DNA of 64,000 nt from Polyangiaceae bacterium (GCA_020633235.1 JACKEA010000001.1:868001-932000); one strand, 5' to 3'; positions 49,286 to 57,807 are shown, counted from the first letter of the stretch. The notes: generated by a model from the letters alone, not told the origin. Program-made: numbers and translations.

Positions 49286-50778
49286 ACTCCGAGGCTCGCA
49301 CCCCAACCGAAGTAGCGTTTTGCGCCATCGAGCGCGCCGGAGATGCGCCATTCGGTGCCGTCGTCGAACAGCCCGAAGACCGTCCAAGGGAACAGCTTGA
49401 GTTCGAAACCCATGGTGCCATGCAGGCGGGCCGCGCCGGCGGCGAAGCGAGAGGGCTCGCCGTAAGTGCCCGCACGCAGCTTGAGCCATGCGGGGACGAT
49501 CTCGCTCTCCACGCCGAGCCGCGGCGAGAGCGTGACGTGCTCGCCGGAGCGGTCCACGCGCCGCTGCAGGAACGACTCCACGCCCACGCTGTCCTTCGCA
49601 GGTCCGGTGACGAGCAGTGACGTGCTGACCAGCACGTAGAACCGACGCAGCTCGTGATAGCGCCGCTCGAGACGGTCCCGCAGGGAGCGAGCAGCGCGCT
49701 GGTAGTGCAGCTCCTCGAGGGCCGTTTCCTGTTCGAAGCGAGCGCGGGCGGCGGCTTCTGCCGCTGCGGGATCCTTGCCCTCGGCCCGCGCCTTCTTCAC
49801 CAGGGCGCGGAGTCGCCGCTCGCGCTCCGCCTCTCGGAAGCGATCGTAGCGGGTGAGGGCATCGAGAGCGCGATCGGGGTCCACCCAGCGCGGGTTCATC
49901 GGTCGCGGTCCGAGCTGAAAGGCGAAGCCGAGGTTCACGTCCCAGGGGAGCTTCACGTCGTTCGGCAGCCACAGGGAGTTCGGATCGCCGGCACCTGCGC
50001 CAACCACGCGATCTCCGTTTGCATCCTTGGGCACGGCGGTCTGGGGGTCGGTGGTGACCACCTCGGAGCGCACCGCGACACCCACGCGTAGCGGCAGGTC
50101 GATGGGCTTCCACAAGATGCCGCTCTCGAGGGCTGCGCCGGTGGCGTCGAACAGCTGCGCGGGCTGCCCGGGGGCCGGGTTTTCGTTACGGACGGTGAGG
50201 CCGGTGCCCCGGCTGCCCACCCCGATGATGAGCTGGTTCTTGTCGAAGGAGCGCGCCAGTTGCAGCCGACCCCCGCCGAACTGAGCCACCAGTTGGTCCA
50301 GCTGAACGCCCGCCTGGGCGTCGTCCACGCGGTCGAGCCGGTAGCGCTGGAAGTCGAAGCTGATGCCCAAACCCCAGTTGCCGAATTGGAGGTTGGCCGC
50401 GGCGTTGAGGAACACGAAGCCGTTGGGATCCGAGCGCAGCTGGGTTCGCCGCCCGCTGTTGAAGAAGTCGTTGCCCGCGATGGACGCCGGAAACGTCAGG
50501 CCGAACCCGAGGTCGTAGTCGAAGTGATCGAAAGAGTAGGGGAGGCGCACCGCTGGGGCCGCGGGGTTCTGCGAGTCGCCGTCCACGCCCTCCGCGATGG
50601 CGACGTAGGCGCCGGCCAGGCCCAGCACCCGCGTTCCGGCCAACACCACGCCCTGGGACAGATCCACACTGTAGCGGCTGGTGGTGATGGGGCTGCCTTC
50701 CGGCCCGAGCGGTCCAGCCGCGCGCGCCGATGCCGACAGCGCCAGCAGTGCTGCGGCGACGCGGAGCGCACGCCTCAC
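49276..50778 (-). CDS. Outer-membrane beta-barrel protein, FadL/OMPP1-like
   Basis: 500 aa from GTG 50778, overlapping the upstream stop in GTGA. A signal peptide (LRVAAALLALSASARAAGP) is followed by a barrel-like alternation of aromatic and polar residues, with GLAGAYVAIAEGVDGDSQNP and AVRLPYSFDHFDYD near the N-terminus, as in OmpP1/FadL-type transporters whose GAxxAxxxDxxxxxxNPA start is conserved. A charged helical insert lies at about 305-385 (RRLRALVKKARAEGKDPAAA), unusual inside a barrel and probably a periplasmic loop. The C-terminal residue is His after GWGASLGVW. Likely transports a hydrophobic ligand; inferred. Confidence 0.7.
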   Translation of the reverse strand: MRRALRVAAALLALSASARAAGPLGPEGSPITTSRYSVDLSQGVVLAGTRVLGLAGAYVAIAEGVDGDSQNPAAPAVRLPYSFDHFDYDLGFGLTFPASIAGNDFFNSGRRTQLRSDPNGFVFLNAAANLQFGNWGLGISFDFQRYRLDRVDDAQAGVQLDQLVAQFGGGRLQLARSFDKNQLIIGVGSRGTGLTVRNENPAPGQPAQLFDATGAALESGILWKPIDLPLRVGVAVRSEVVTTDPQTAVPKDANGDRVVGAGAGDPNSLWLPNDVKLPWDVNLGFAFQLGPRPMNPRWVDPDRALDALTRYDRFREAERERRLRALVKKARAEGKDPAAAEAAARARFEQETALEELHYQRAARSLRDRLERRYHELRRFYVLVSTSLLVTGPAKDSVGVESFLQRRVDRSGEHVTLSPRLGVESEIVPAWLKLRAGTYGEPSRFAAGAARLHGTMGFELKLFPWTVFGLFDDGTEWRISGALDGAKRYFGWGASLGVWH

Positions 50779-51860
50779 GAGCGGCGCTCCCGAGCCATGC
50801 GGAGCTCGGCGCCGATCACGCTCGCCAGGATGCCCACGCCGCCAGCGGAGAAGATCAGCAACATCGGTCCCAGGAGATTGGCCAGGGCCGCAAGAAACGT
50901 CAAAAACACGAAGGTATCCCGCTTGAACAGCGGGCGAATGGCGGCGAACAGGCCGCCGTCGTCCGCTTCGCCGCCAGCGCTCAGCGGGTACTTCAAGAGG
51001 TCCCCAGAGCCGATGCGCCACAAGTAGCGGTACTCGATGCCGCTCGCGATCAAGCCGCAGAGCACGGTGACGGCCCCCGCCACCAGGTAGATCCCGTGGC
51101 CCGTGGCCGAATACAGACCCCAGCCGGTGGCCGCGAAGAAGCCATAGTTGGTGAGGTCGTCGCCCACCGTGTCGAGCCACTCACCGAGCAGCGAGCCGCG
51201 ATGGGTGACGCGGCTCATCTCGCCGTCGCAGCCGTCCAGCACGCTCTGCGCCTGGAACAGCGCGGCGCCCGCCACCAAGCTCCAGTACGTGCCATGCAGC
51301 GCGAGCCAGGCGCCGAACAAGCCGATGGCCAGGATGGCGATGGAGACCTGGTTGGGCCGCAGCGGAAGCTTCACCAGCCAGCGCGAGATCGACAGCGAGA
51401 TGTAGCGATTGAGCCAGCGGCTGGTCCAGCCGTCCTGCGGTTTGCGCAAGGAACGAAACAGCGCGCGCTCCGCCCGCCGCGCCGTGGCCCGATCCACCAC
51501 GTCCACCGCCTCGAAGCCGTAGGGGACGTCGATGGCGAGCGGCTGGCGGGAGAGGTCGCGGCTGCCCGCCGGAAGCTTTTGGAACAACTGACGTGGCGTC
51601 AGCATGCTGGCGCCGATTCGTATCTCGTCGTGATCCGTCGGCACTGTATCTTGCACGGGGATCCGCAAACGCGAGTCGCCGAGGACGCTGCGGGTGGGCT
51701 CGTCCTTCACCACGACGGCGGCGGCTCCTGCGTTCTGCGCATCGAGCGCCAAGCGCAGCGCCAGCGGCAGACCCCCGACCTTGCGCGTGGGATCTCCGGT
51801 GGGCGGATCGAGCACGAGCACCCAGCGTCGGGTCATGGGATGGGGTAGAAGATAGGACAT
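50775..51860 (-). CDS. CDP-alcohol phosphatidyltransferase, DIPP-synthase-like
   Basis: 361 aa from ATG 51860, or 353 from ATG 51836. The CDP-alcohol motif D-x2-D-G-x2-A/S-R-x8-G-x3-D-x3-D appears as DGCDGEMSRVTHRGSLLGEW followed by LDTVGDD, with Ser for Ala. Six membrane helices surround it. The stretch KPQDGWTSRWLNRYISLSIS is strikingly like the linker of bifunctional IPCT/DIPP synthases, and residues 10-50 (RKVGGLPLALRLALDAQNAG) look like a worn nucleotidyltransferase start. It may join CDP-inositol or a similar donor to an alcohol acceptor. Its ATG would overlap the divergent gene's ATG, leaving no promoter space, so 51836 may be the true start. Confidence 0.75.
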   Translation of the reverse strand: MSYLLPHPMTRRWVLVLDPPTGDPTRKVGGLPLALRLALDAQNAGAAAVVVKDEPTRSVLGDSRLRIPVQDTVPTDHDEIRIGASMLTPRQLFQKLPAGSRDLSRQPLAIDVPYGFEAVDVVDRATARRAERALFRSLRKPQDGWTSRWLNRYISLSISRWLVKLPLRPNQVSIAILAIGLFGAWLALHGTYWSLVAGAALFQAQSVLDGCDGEMSRVTHRGSLLGEWLDTVGDDLTNYGFFAATGWGLYSATGHGIYLVAGAVTVLCGLIASGIEYRYLWRIGSGDLLKYPLSAGGEADDGGLFAAIRPLFKRDTFVFLTFLAALANLLGPMLLIFSAGGVGILASVIGAELRMARERRS

Positions 51861-53880
51861 GCGGGCTCGGCTTTGGGGAATGCTCTTCGTTCTGGCCTCG
51901 CTTTCCGGGTGTGGCAGCACCGACGACGAGGCGCCGTCGGCCCACGGGATCTACGTGGTCCCCGCGTCTCTCGACGCGCTTTCGGAGGAGACGTTCTTCG
52001 ATCACCCCTGGCCCAGCGACTTCCGCCACGAGGCCGACGGCTCGGTGCGCTTCATCGGCTTCCCGAACCCGCGGGAGAAACCGATCCTCGCCGAGTACGT
52101 CGACTCCATGGCCGGAGTGCTCACGGCGTTCTCACCCGCGGCGGCGGGTTACCTCCGCTTCACCGAGGCGCTCGATCCCGACTCTCTGCCCGCCACACCA
52201 CTGGACGCCCTGGAGGCCGACAGCAGCGTGCAGCTGATCGACGTCACGCCCGGCGCGCCGGAGGCGGGCGAGCGTCAGCGCATCGCGCTGAAGTTCGTCC
52301 CGGGTCCCGCGGTCTACTATCCGCCGAACACGCTCGCGTTCATGCCGGCGTTCGGTTACCCGCTGGCGCCGTCGCACCGCTTCACGCTGGTCGTCACCAA
52401 GCGCGCACGCACGCTGAGCGGCAAACCCCTCGCGCCTTCGTCGGACCTGGCCCAGGTCCTGGGCCTCACGTCCGCGAGCGGACCCCGCGCCACGCTGAAG
52501 AGCGAGCTGGCCGACGCCGTGAGCACCGTCGTTGCTGCCGGCGTTGCGAAGAAGAGCATCGTGAACATGACGGTGTTCACCACCGACGACCCGGTGGCCG
52601 ACACCGAGACCATTCGCGACTGGATGCTCGACAATTTCCCTGCGCCCACCGTGGATGCGTCCACCTGGAAGGCCCTCGATGCCGACCGCAAAGCGGGCCT
52701 GATGGACGTGTACGAGGGCGTGTATGGCCCATCGCCGGACTTTCAGGAGGGGAACATCCCCTTCGTGAACTACGGCGACGGCGGAGCGCTCGCCTTCGAC
52801 GCCAGCGGCACGCCCGTGGTGCAGCGCCAGTTCGACCTGCGCTTCACGCTGGCCGTTCCCGACGCGGCGAAGTGCCCGATGCCTGCCGCCGGCTATCCCA
52901 TCGTGCTCTACGCCCACGGCACCGGCGGCAATTACCGCAGCTTGCTGGGCGCGGGGGACGAAGCCGAGTCTTTGGCCAAGCGCTGCATCGCCACCATGGG
53001 CATCGATCAGATCTTCCACGGCAACCGTCCGGGCTCGGGCCAAGGCAACGTGGAGCTCTTGTTCTTCAACGTGCAAAACCCGGTCGCCGCCCGGGCGAAC
53101 GGTCCGGAGTCCGCCATCGACGTAGTGCAGCAGGCGCGTCTCTTCACCGAGTCGAAGGCCATCGTGCCCGCGTCCGTTTCCTACACCGGTGCGGACATCG
53201 AGTTCGATGGCTCGCGCGTCGGCTTCTTCGGCCACTCCCAGGGCGGCCTCAACGGTCCGATGTACATGGCGGTGGACGACTCCGCGCGGGGTGGTGTGCT
53301 GAGCGGCTCGGGTAGCATGATCACCATCGCGCTCTTGGAGAAGACCGAGCCCGTGAACGTCGCCGGTCTGGTCAAGAACGTGTTCTTGGGCCTGGGTACC
53401 ACCGAGGAAGCAGAGCTCGACGAGTTCCACCCTGCCATGAGCCTGGCTCAGACCATCGTGGACCCGACGGATCCCATCCACTACGTCGGCAAGATCGCGC
53501 AGCATCCGCGTCCGGGGTTTTCACCGAAGAGCGTGCTCATGACCGAAGGCATCAACGCCGACGGCACGGGCGACAGCTACGCCCCGCCTCACGGCATCGA
53601 GGTGCAGGCCGTGGCCTTGGGCTTGCCGCTCCAAAACCCGGTCATCCACCCCATCGTGGAAGCCGCCTGGAGCGATCTCGCTCCCGTGACCATCCCCAGC
53701 GAGGGTCTGTCCGGCAACCTCGCCGGAGGAAAGGCCAGCGGCGTCCTCGCCCAGTGGGAAGCCGCCAAGGCGTCCGACGGTCACTTCGTCATCTATTACA
53801 TCCCCCAGGCCATGAGTCAGTGCACCGGCTTCGTCCGTAACTTCATGGACGATCCCGTCGGGCGCGTGCCTGCGCCGTGA
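51859..53880 (+). CDS. Lipoprotein alpha/beta hydrolase
   Basis: 673 aa. Lipobox in MLFVLASLSGC (Cys18). An N-terminal all-beta part (about 25-330, FFDHPWPSDFRHE start) resembles the bacterial virulence-factor lipase N-terminal region common in myxobacteria. The alpha/beta hydrolase core has the oxyanion motif YAHGTGGNYRS (about 353) and nucleophile Ser in GFFGHSQGG (about 457). A late Asp and His (GHFVIYY at the end) could complete the triad. Likely a surface-attached lipase or esterase; substrate unknown. Divergent from the CDP-alcohol transferase. Confidence 0.82.
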   Translation: MRARLWGMLFVLASLSGCGSTDDEAPSAHGIYVVPASLDALSEETFFDHPWPSDFRHEADGSVRFIGFPNPREKPILAEYVDSMAGVLTAFSPAAAGYLRFTEALDPDSLPATPLDALEADSSVQLIDVTPGAPEAGERQRIALKFVPGPAVYYPPNTLAFMPAFGYPLAPSHRFTLVVTKRARTLSGKPLAPSSDLAQVLGLTSASGPRATLKSELADAVSTVVAAGVAKKSIVNMTVFTTDDPVADTETIRDWMLDNFPAPTVDASTWKALDADRKAGLMDVYEGVYGPSPDFQEGNIPFVNYGDGGALAFDASGTPVVQRQFDLRFTLAVPDAAKCPMPAAGYPIVLYAHGTGGNYRSLLGAGDEAESLAKRCIATMGIDQIFHGNRPGSGQGNVELLFFNVQNPVAARANGPESAIDVVQQARLFTESKAIVPASVSYTGADIEFDGSRVGFFGHSQGGLNGPMYMAVDDSARGGVLSGSGSMITIALLEKTEPVNVAGLVKNVFLGLGTTEEAELDEFHPAMSLAQTIVDPTDPIHYVGKIAQHPRPGFSPKSVLMTEGINADGTGDSYAPPHGIEVQAVALGLPLQNPVIHPIVEAAWSDLAPVTIPSEGLSGNLAGGKASGVLAQWEAAKASDGHFVIYYIPQAMSQCTGFVRNFMDDPVGRVPAP

Positions 53881-53881
53881 A

Positions 53882-55024
53882 TCACTCGTCGCCGTGCTCG
53901 GCGATGTCCACCAGCGGCATCGGGCTCGACAGCACCTTGCTCCCACTCGGCGTGCCGCTCTGACCGATGTCGCAGTGGAAGTGGTTGCGGTGGGCGGAGT
54001 TGTAGTTCGGCGTCAGGCAGATGCCGAACACGCCCTTGTCCGCTTCGTCGCACAAGAGTGAGTAGAGCTCCTGGCTCACCCCCGTCTGCGCCGCCAGCGC
54101 CGTGGTGCAGGTCTCGCTCGAATTGCTCCACTTCACGAAGTCCGCAGGGTCGTTCACGTCGTAGACCTCGCCGGTGGTCTTGTACAGCCAGCGAATGTCC
54201 ATGGCGCGGCCCCAGGAGTGGTTCGAGTAGCCGTTCTGACTGCAGTCCGGCTCGGGGTCATTCGGGCCGCGGCAGTAGTTGGTCTGTGACCAGGCGCAGC
54301 AGCAGCGGTAGCAATACGAGCCCAGCGTCCCGACCTTGTTGAAGCCGTGGGCCTTGAGCACGTCGGCGAACTTCCACAGCGTGAGCACGAACTCGCAGGC
54401 CATCGGATCCGCCGACGGCTGGTCCGTGTCGGTCTTGGCGAAAAGCACGCCGTTGAGCGGGCCCGCGAGCTTCACGCCGTCCACCACGCCCTTGGCCACC
54501 GTGGTGGTGTAGGCCACGCCCAGCTGATCGAGCTGGGCCAAGCAGGTGGTGGCGGCCGGCGCCTTCACCACGAAGTTCACGATGTCGGTCGCCACCTGAG
54601 CGCCGCTGTGATCGAAGCCCCGCGCTTCGGCCCAGCGATCTCCGGGATACTCGTAGGGGTAGCTGAGGGGAAAGCTCGGCGCTTGGGTCGATTCCCCCAA
54701 GGAGAAGTCCGTTTCGATCACGTACTCCACCTTGGCGATGCCGGGTCCCGCCAGCACCTCGAAGGAGACGCTTGCCGTGGGCGGCACGCCGCTCTGCACG
54801 TGCACCTGGCCCTCCGTGGGCTTCACCACGTCCAGGTAGAAGTCCGGCAGCGCCGTGCTGCCGCTCGCGCCACCGCTGCTGCCCGCGCTGCCGCCGACCC
54901 CGGCGTCCACGCCACCGCTACCGCCGGACGGGCTCGCGCCGCCGTCGTCGCTGCTGCCGCAGGCCACCAAACCCAACACCACCACCGACCCCGCGAGTGT
55001 CCCCGCGATCCTGAGCGCGCCCAT
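53882..55024 (-). CDS. Extensin-like lipoprotein peptidase domain
   Basis: 380 aa. Lipobox in VVVLGLVAC (Cys22), then a Gly/Ser linker and a beta-sandwich-like part (about 60-160). Residues about 165-380 match the bacterial extensin-like C-terminal family, related to DD-carboxypeptidases: ATTCLAQLDQLGVAYTTT, MACEFVLTLWKF, NHSWGRAMDIRWL with a metal-type His and Asp, and the C-terminal CLTPNYNSAHRNHFHCDI. An insertion with a dense cysteine cluster (YCYRCCCAWSQTNYC) is unusual. Probably a zinc peptidoglycan hydrolase on the cell surface. Confidence 0.8.
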   Translation of the reverse strand: MGALRIAGTLAGSVVVLGLVACGSSDDGGASPSGGSGGVDAGVGGSAGSSGGASGSTALPDFYLDVVKPTEGQVHVQSGVPPTASVSFEVLAGPGIAKVEYVIETDFSLGESTQAPSFPLSYPYEYPGDRWAEARGFDHSGAQVATDIVNFVVKAPAATTCLAQLDQLGVAYTTTVAKGVVDGVKLAGPLNGVLFAKTDTDQPSADPMACEFVLTLWKFADVLKAHGFNKVGTLGSYCYRCCCAWSQTNYCRGPNDPEPDCSQNGYSNHSWGRAMDIRWLYKTTGEVYDVNDPADFVKWSNSSETCTTALAAQTGVSQELYSLLCDEADKGVFGICLTPNYNSAHRNHFHCDIGQSGTPSGSKVLSSPMPLVDIAEHGDE

Positions 55025-55073
55025 GTGGAGCCAAGGCTCGCTCGGAGCGCAGGCCTCGTCAATGAATGAGGGT

Positions 55074-55098
55074 ATTGTTGGTTCGGCGCGGAACCAAC
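55074..55098 (+). repeat. Dispersed repeat, copy 7, a perfect hairpin
   Basis: ATTGTTGGTTC GGCGCG GAACCAAC: the left arm GTTGGTTC (55077-55084) pairs perfectly with GAACCAAC (55091-55098). It is the only copy not next to a stop codon; it lies between divergent genes, 38 bp before the thrC start. Confidence 0.75.
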
Positions 55099-55135
55099 CT
55101 CGACGCGCGCCGCGCCGCGCAGTAAGCCCCGGGCC

Positions 55136-56461
55136 GTGACGTACTCCGCCGAATTCCGTTGCCTGGCCGGCTGTGCCGGCAGCTTCCCCGTCACTCAGTC
55201 GATCTACCGCTGCCCTTCATGCGGCGGACTGCTCGAGGTCGTGCACGACGTCGAGGCGCTTCGCGAGCGCGGGCCGGAGGAATGGAAGGCCCTGTTCGAC
55301 CAGCGTTGGATGAAGACGAGCTGGCCCTACGGCTCCGGCGTGTGGGGCAAGCGCGAGTGGGTGCTACCCATGGTGCCCGACGAGTTGATCGTCAGCATGT
55401 ACGAGGGGGGCACCAACCTGTTCTGGGCGGAGCGCTACGGTAAGCAGCTGGGGCTCGACGACCTGTGGGTGAAGCTCTGCGGCAACAGCCACAGCGGCTC
55501 GTTCAAGGATTTGGGCATGACCGTGCTGGTGAGCGCGGTGCGCCTGGCCATCAGCCAGGGATCGAAGATCCAGGCAGTGGCCTGCGCCTCCACCGGCGAC
55601 ACCAGCGCCGCTCTGGCCGCCTACGGCGCGGCGGCGGGCTTGCCCGTGGTGGTGCTCCTGCCGCGCGGCAAGATCTCCACCGGTCAGCTGGTGCAACCCT
55701 TGGCCCACGGCGCGTTGGTGCTGGGTCTGGATACGGACTTCGACGGCTGCATGGAAATCGTGCAGCGCCTCGCGGAAGAGGGCCTCGTCTATCTCGCCAA
55801 CTCCATGAACGCGCTCCGGCTCGAGGGGCAGAAGACCGTCGCCGTCGAGATCGTGCAGCAGTTCGACTGGCAGGTGCCGGACTGGGTCATCTTGCCGAGC
55901 GGCAACCTCGGCAACGCCTCCGCGCTGCACGCCGGCTTCAAGATGATGCGCGATCTCGGCATCATCTCGCGCTACCCGCGGCTGGTGATGGCGCAGGCAG
56001 AGAACGCGAACCCGCTGTACCGCGCCGTCTCCGCAGGTAAGGACCACGTGGATCCGATCAAGGCCCAGCCCACGCAGGCGACGGCCATTCAGATCGGCAA
56101 TCCCGTGAGCGCCCCGCGAGCGCTGCGCGCGCTCTCCGCGCTGAACGGCCTGGTGGAGCAGGCCAGCGAGCAGGAGCTGGCGGACGCCGCGGCCCGCGCC
56201 GACCGCACCGGGCTGTACACCTGTCCGCACACGGCAGTGGCCCTGGCGTCGTTGGAAAAGCTCGTTTCCCGCGGCGTGATCGCCAAGGGCGATCGCGTGG
56301 TGGTCGTCTCCACCGCGAACGGCCTCAAGTTCACCGAGTTCAAGGTGCGCTACCACGAGGGCACGATCGACGGCGTGACGAGCAACCTGGCGAACCCGCC
56401 GGTGATGCTACCCGCAGACTACGGCCAAGTGGTGGACGCCATCCGCGCTCGGCTGTCGTAG
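55136..56461 (+). CDS. thrC: Threonine synthase
   Basis: 441 aa from GTG 55136. A four-cysteine N-terminal motif (CLAGC and CPSCGG, residues 9-30) is followed by a PLP fold-type II enzyme: Lys124 in HSGSFKDLGM forms the Schiff base, ASTGDTSAALAAYGA binds phosphate, and PSGNLGNASALHAGF and VVVSTANGLKFTEFK complete the active site. It converts O-phosphohomoserine to threonine, the last step of threonine synthesis. The four-Cys start is typical of the shorter, plant-like thrC group. No hom or thrB gene is adjacent. Confidence 0.93.
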   Translation: MTYSAEFRCLAGCAGSFPVTQSIYRCPSCGGLLEVVHDVEALRERGPEEWKALFDQRWMKTSWPYGSGVWGKREWVLPMVPDELIVSMYEGGTNLFWAERYGKQLGLDDLWVKLCGNSHSGSFKDLGMTVLVSAVRLAISQGSKIQAVACASTGDTSAALAAYGAAAGLPVVVLLPRGKISTGQLVQPLAHGALVLGLDTDFDGCMEIVQRLAEEGLVYLANSMNALRLEGQKTVAVEIVQQFDWQVPDWVILPSGNLGNASALHAGFKMMRDLGIISRYPRLVMAQAENANPLYRAVSAGKDHVDPIKAQPTQATAIQIGNPVSAPRALRALSALNGLVEQASEQELADAAARADRTGLYTCPHTAVALASLEKLVSRGVIAKGDRVVVVSTANGLKFTEFKVRYHEGTIDGVTSNLANPPVMLPADYGQVVDAIRARLS

Positions 56462-56477
56462 CCTGCTGCTTCCGCGA

Positions 56478-56506
56478 TTACTTTTGTCGGTCCAGCGCGG
56501 GCACGG
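56478..56506 (+). repeat. Dispersed 3'-end repeat, copy 8
   Basis: TTACTTTTGTCGGTCCAGCG then CGGGCACGG, 16 bp after the thrC stop, with the T-run facing the stop. The GATTACTTTTGT lead matches copy 6. Confidence 0.75.
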
Positions 56507-56562
56507 CTGGGACGGTACCGCGGCGCACCAACATCCAAATGCAAAGGGAGTGAAATGCGAAA

Positions 56563-56586
56563 AGGCTCCGAGAAACCTCGGAGCCT
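56563..56586 (-). terminator. Rho-independent terminator
   Basis: A perfect 10-bp stem AGGCTCCGAG/CTCGGAGCCT with an AAAC loop. On the minus strand it is followed by TTTTCGC, so it terminates the PEGA/TPR gene ending at 56611; it may also stop readthrough from thrC. The only strong intrinsic terminator seen in the window. Confidence 0.85.
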
Positions 56587-56610
56587 CTTCGAGCCGTAGG
56601 CTCGCTTGGA

Positions 56611-57663
56611 TCAGAAGATCAGGCGAGCCGCGGCGCCGCCGCCCTTGGGCGACACGTAGGGAGCGAAGTTCAGCTTGGCGGCGGGCGCCTTCTTGATCTT
56701 GGCTTCCTTGGCGGGCTCGGCGGAGTCCGAGCTGGTGAGCAGCACTACGCCGGTGACACCCAGGGTGATGGCCACGCCGAAGGCCATGTCCGCGATCAAC
56801 GCGTTGCGCTCGACGTCGTCGGCCTTGTCGCTGGTGGGGTTGTCGTTGAAGTCGCTCTTGGCGCTGAGGGCCTTGATGCCGAAGAAGGTACCCACGCCGG
56901 CACCGGCGGCGGCGATGCCGAGGGTGACGTAGGCGGGGACCTTGCTGCGCGGCTCCGCCTTGGGCGGTGCTTCCGTGGGCGGCGGCATGGGCGTTTCTTC
57001 GACCGGAGGCGGTGCGGCCACGGGCGTGGCATCTTCCGTCGCCTTCAGCTCCAGGTTCTGGTCGCTGCGCTGGCCCGCGGTCACGTCCACGTCCACGTCC
57101 ATGTTCTCGTAGCCGGCGGAGCTGATCGAGATCTTGTGCGCGCCGGGAGGCAGCTTCACGATCATCGGCGTCTCGCCCGGTTGCGCCTCGCCATCCACGG
57201 ACACGGAGGCGCCCGGCGGCGTGGTGACGATGTTCACCTCACCGACCTGCTTGGCCTTGAGCTCGCCCAAGCGCTTCTTTGCGGTGGAGAGCTTGTCGTC
57301 GCCGATCTTGGCCACGCCCGGGTTGGCCATGAGCTTGTCGAAGGCCTCGGTGGCTTCCTTTTCCTTGCCCTGCTTGTCGAGGGCCATCGCCATCCAGTAC
57401 TCGGCGTGGGGAGAAGGGATGAGCTCGTTCGCCTTCTGGAAGCTGTCGTAGGCCTCCTCGTACTTCCCCGCGTCGTAGGCCTTCTCGCCGGCGCCATACG
57501 CCTTGCGGGCCGCGTCGCGGGTCTTCTTGTCCGGCTTGGCCGCCGCTGCCGCCGGCTTGCCTTGAGCCTGGGCCGCGGGCATCGCTCCCATGCTCACGAG
57601 GGCACCGGCCACGAGGGCCGCGCCGAAGCTGGGAAACCGAGCAAATACCGAAACCTTTCGCAT
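56611..57663 (-). CDS. Exported TPR/PEGA protein with membrane hairpin
   Basis: 350 aa from ATG 57663, with GGAGG 6-10 bp upstream. A signal peptide (ALVAGALVSMGAMPAAQA) precedes TPR-like helices (AYGAGEKAYDAGKYEEAYDS, about 45-125), a PEGA domain (about 130-200; VNIVTTPPGASVSVDGE, LPPGAHKISISSAGY), a Pro/Glu linker and two hydrophobic segments (YVTLGIAAAGAGVGTFFGIK and MAFGVAITLGVTGVVLL). The same architecture occurs in the 11130-12125 protein, which is coupled to a kinase. PEGA domains are surface or wall-associated; role unknown. It has its own terminator and is monocistronic. Confidence 0.82.
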   Translation of the reverse strand: MRKVSVFARFPSFGAALVAGALVSMGAMPAAQAQGKPAAAAAKPDKKTRDAARKAYGAGEKAYDAGKYEEAYDSFQKANELIPSPHAEYWMAMALDKQGKEKEATEAFDKLMANPGVAKIGDDKLSTAKKRLGELKAKQVGEVNIVTTPPGASVSVDGEAQPGETPMIVKLPPGAHKISISSAGYENMDVDVDVTAGQRSDQNLELKATEDATPVAAPPPVEETPMPPPTEAPPKAEPRSKVPAYVTLGIAAAGAGVGTFFGIKALSAKSDFNDNPTSDKADDVERNALIADMAFGVAITLGVTGVVLLTSSDSAEPAKEAKIKKAPAAKLNFAPYVSPKGGGAAARLIF

Positions 57664-57807
57664 GGGGAGCCTCCTCCGCGTGCGCCGGGGCCGCGGCAGC
57701 AAGGAGGCTATCCCCAACGGTTGGCTGGGGACAAGCCCGGTTTGGATATAGTGTCCCCGTGCGCGGTGTTTTCGGCTCCCCGGGGCCGGCGCGCACGTGG
57801 CTTCGAG

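Noticed and set aside
325..56506. Dispersed repeats as intrinsic terminators
   Set aside because: Relative to the upstream gene the T-run comes before the GC-rich part, the stems are only 3-6 bp in most copies, and the other strand ends in A-rich rather than T-rich sequence. A real terminator at 56563-56586 looks quite different.
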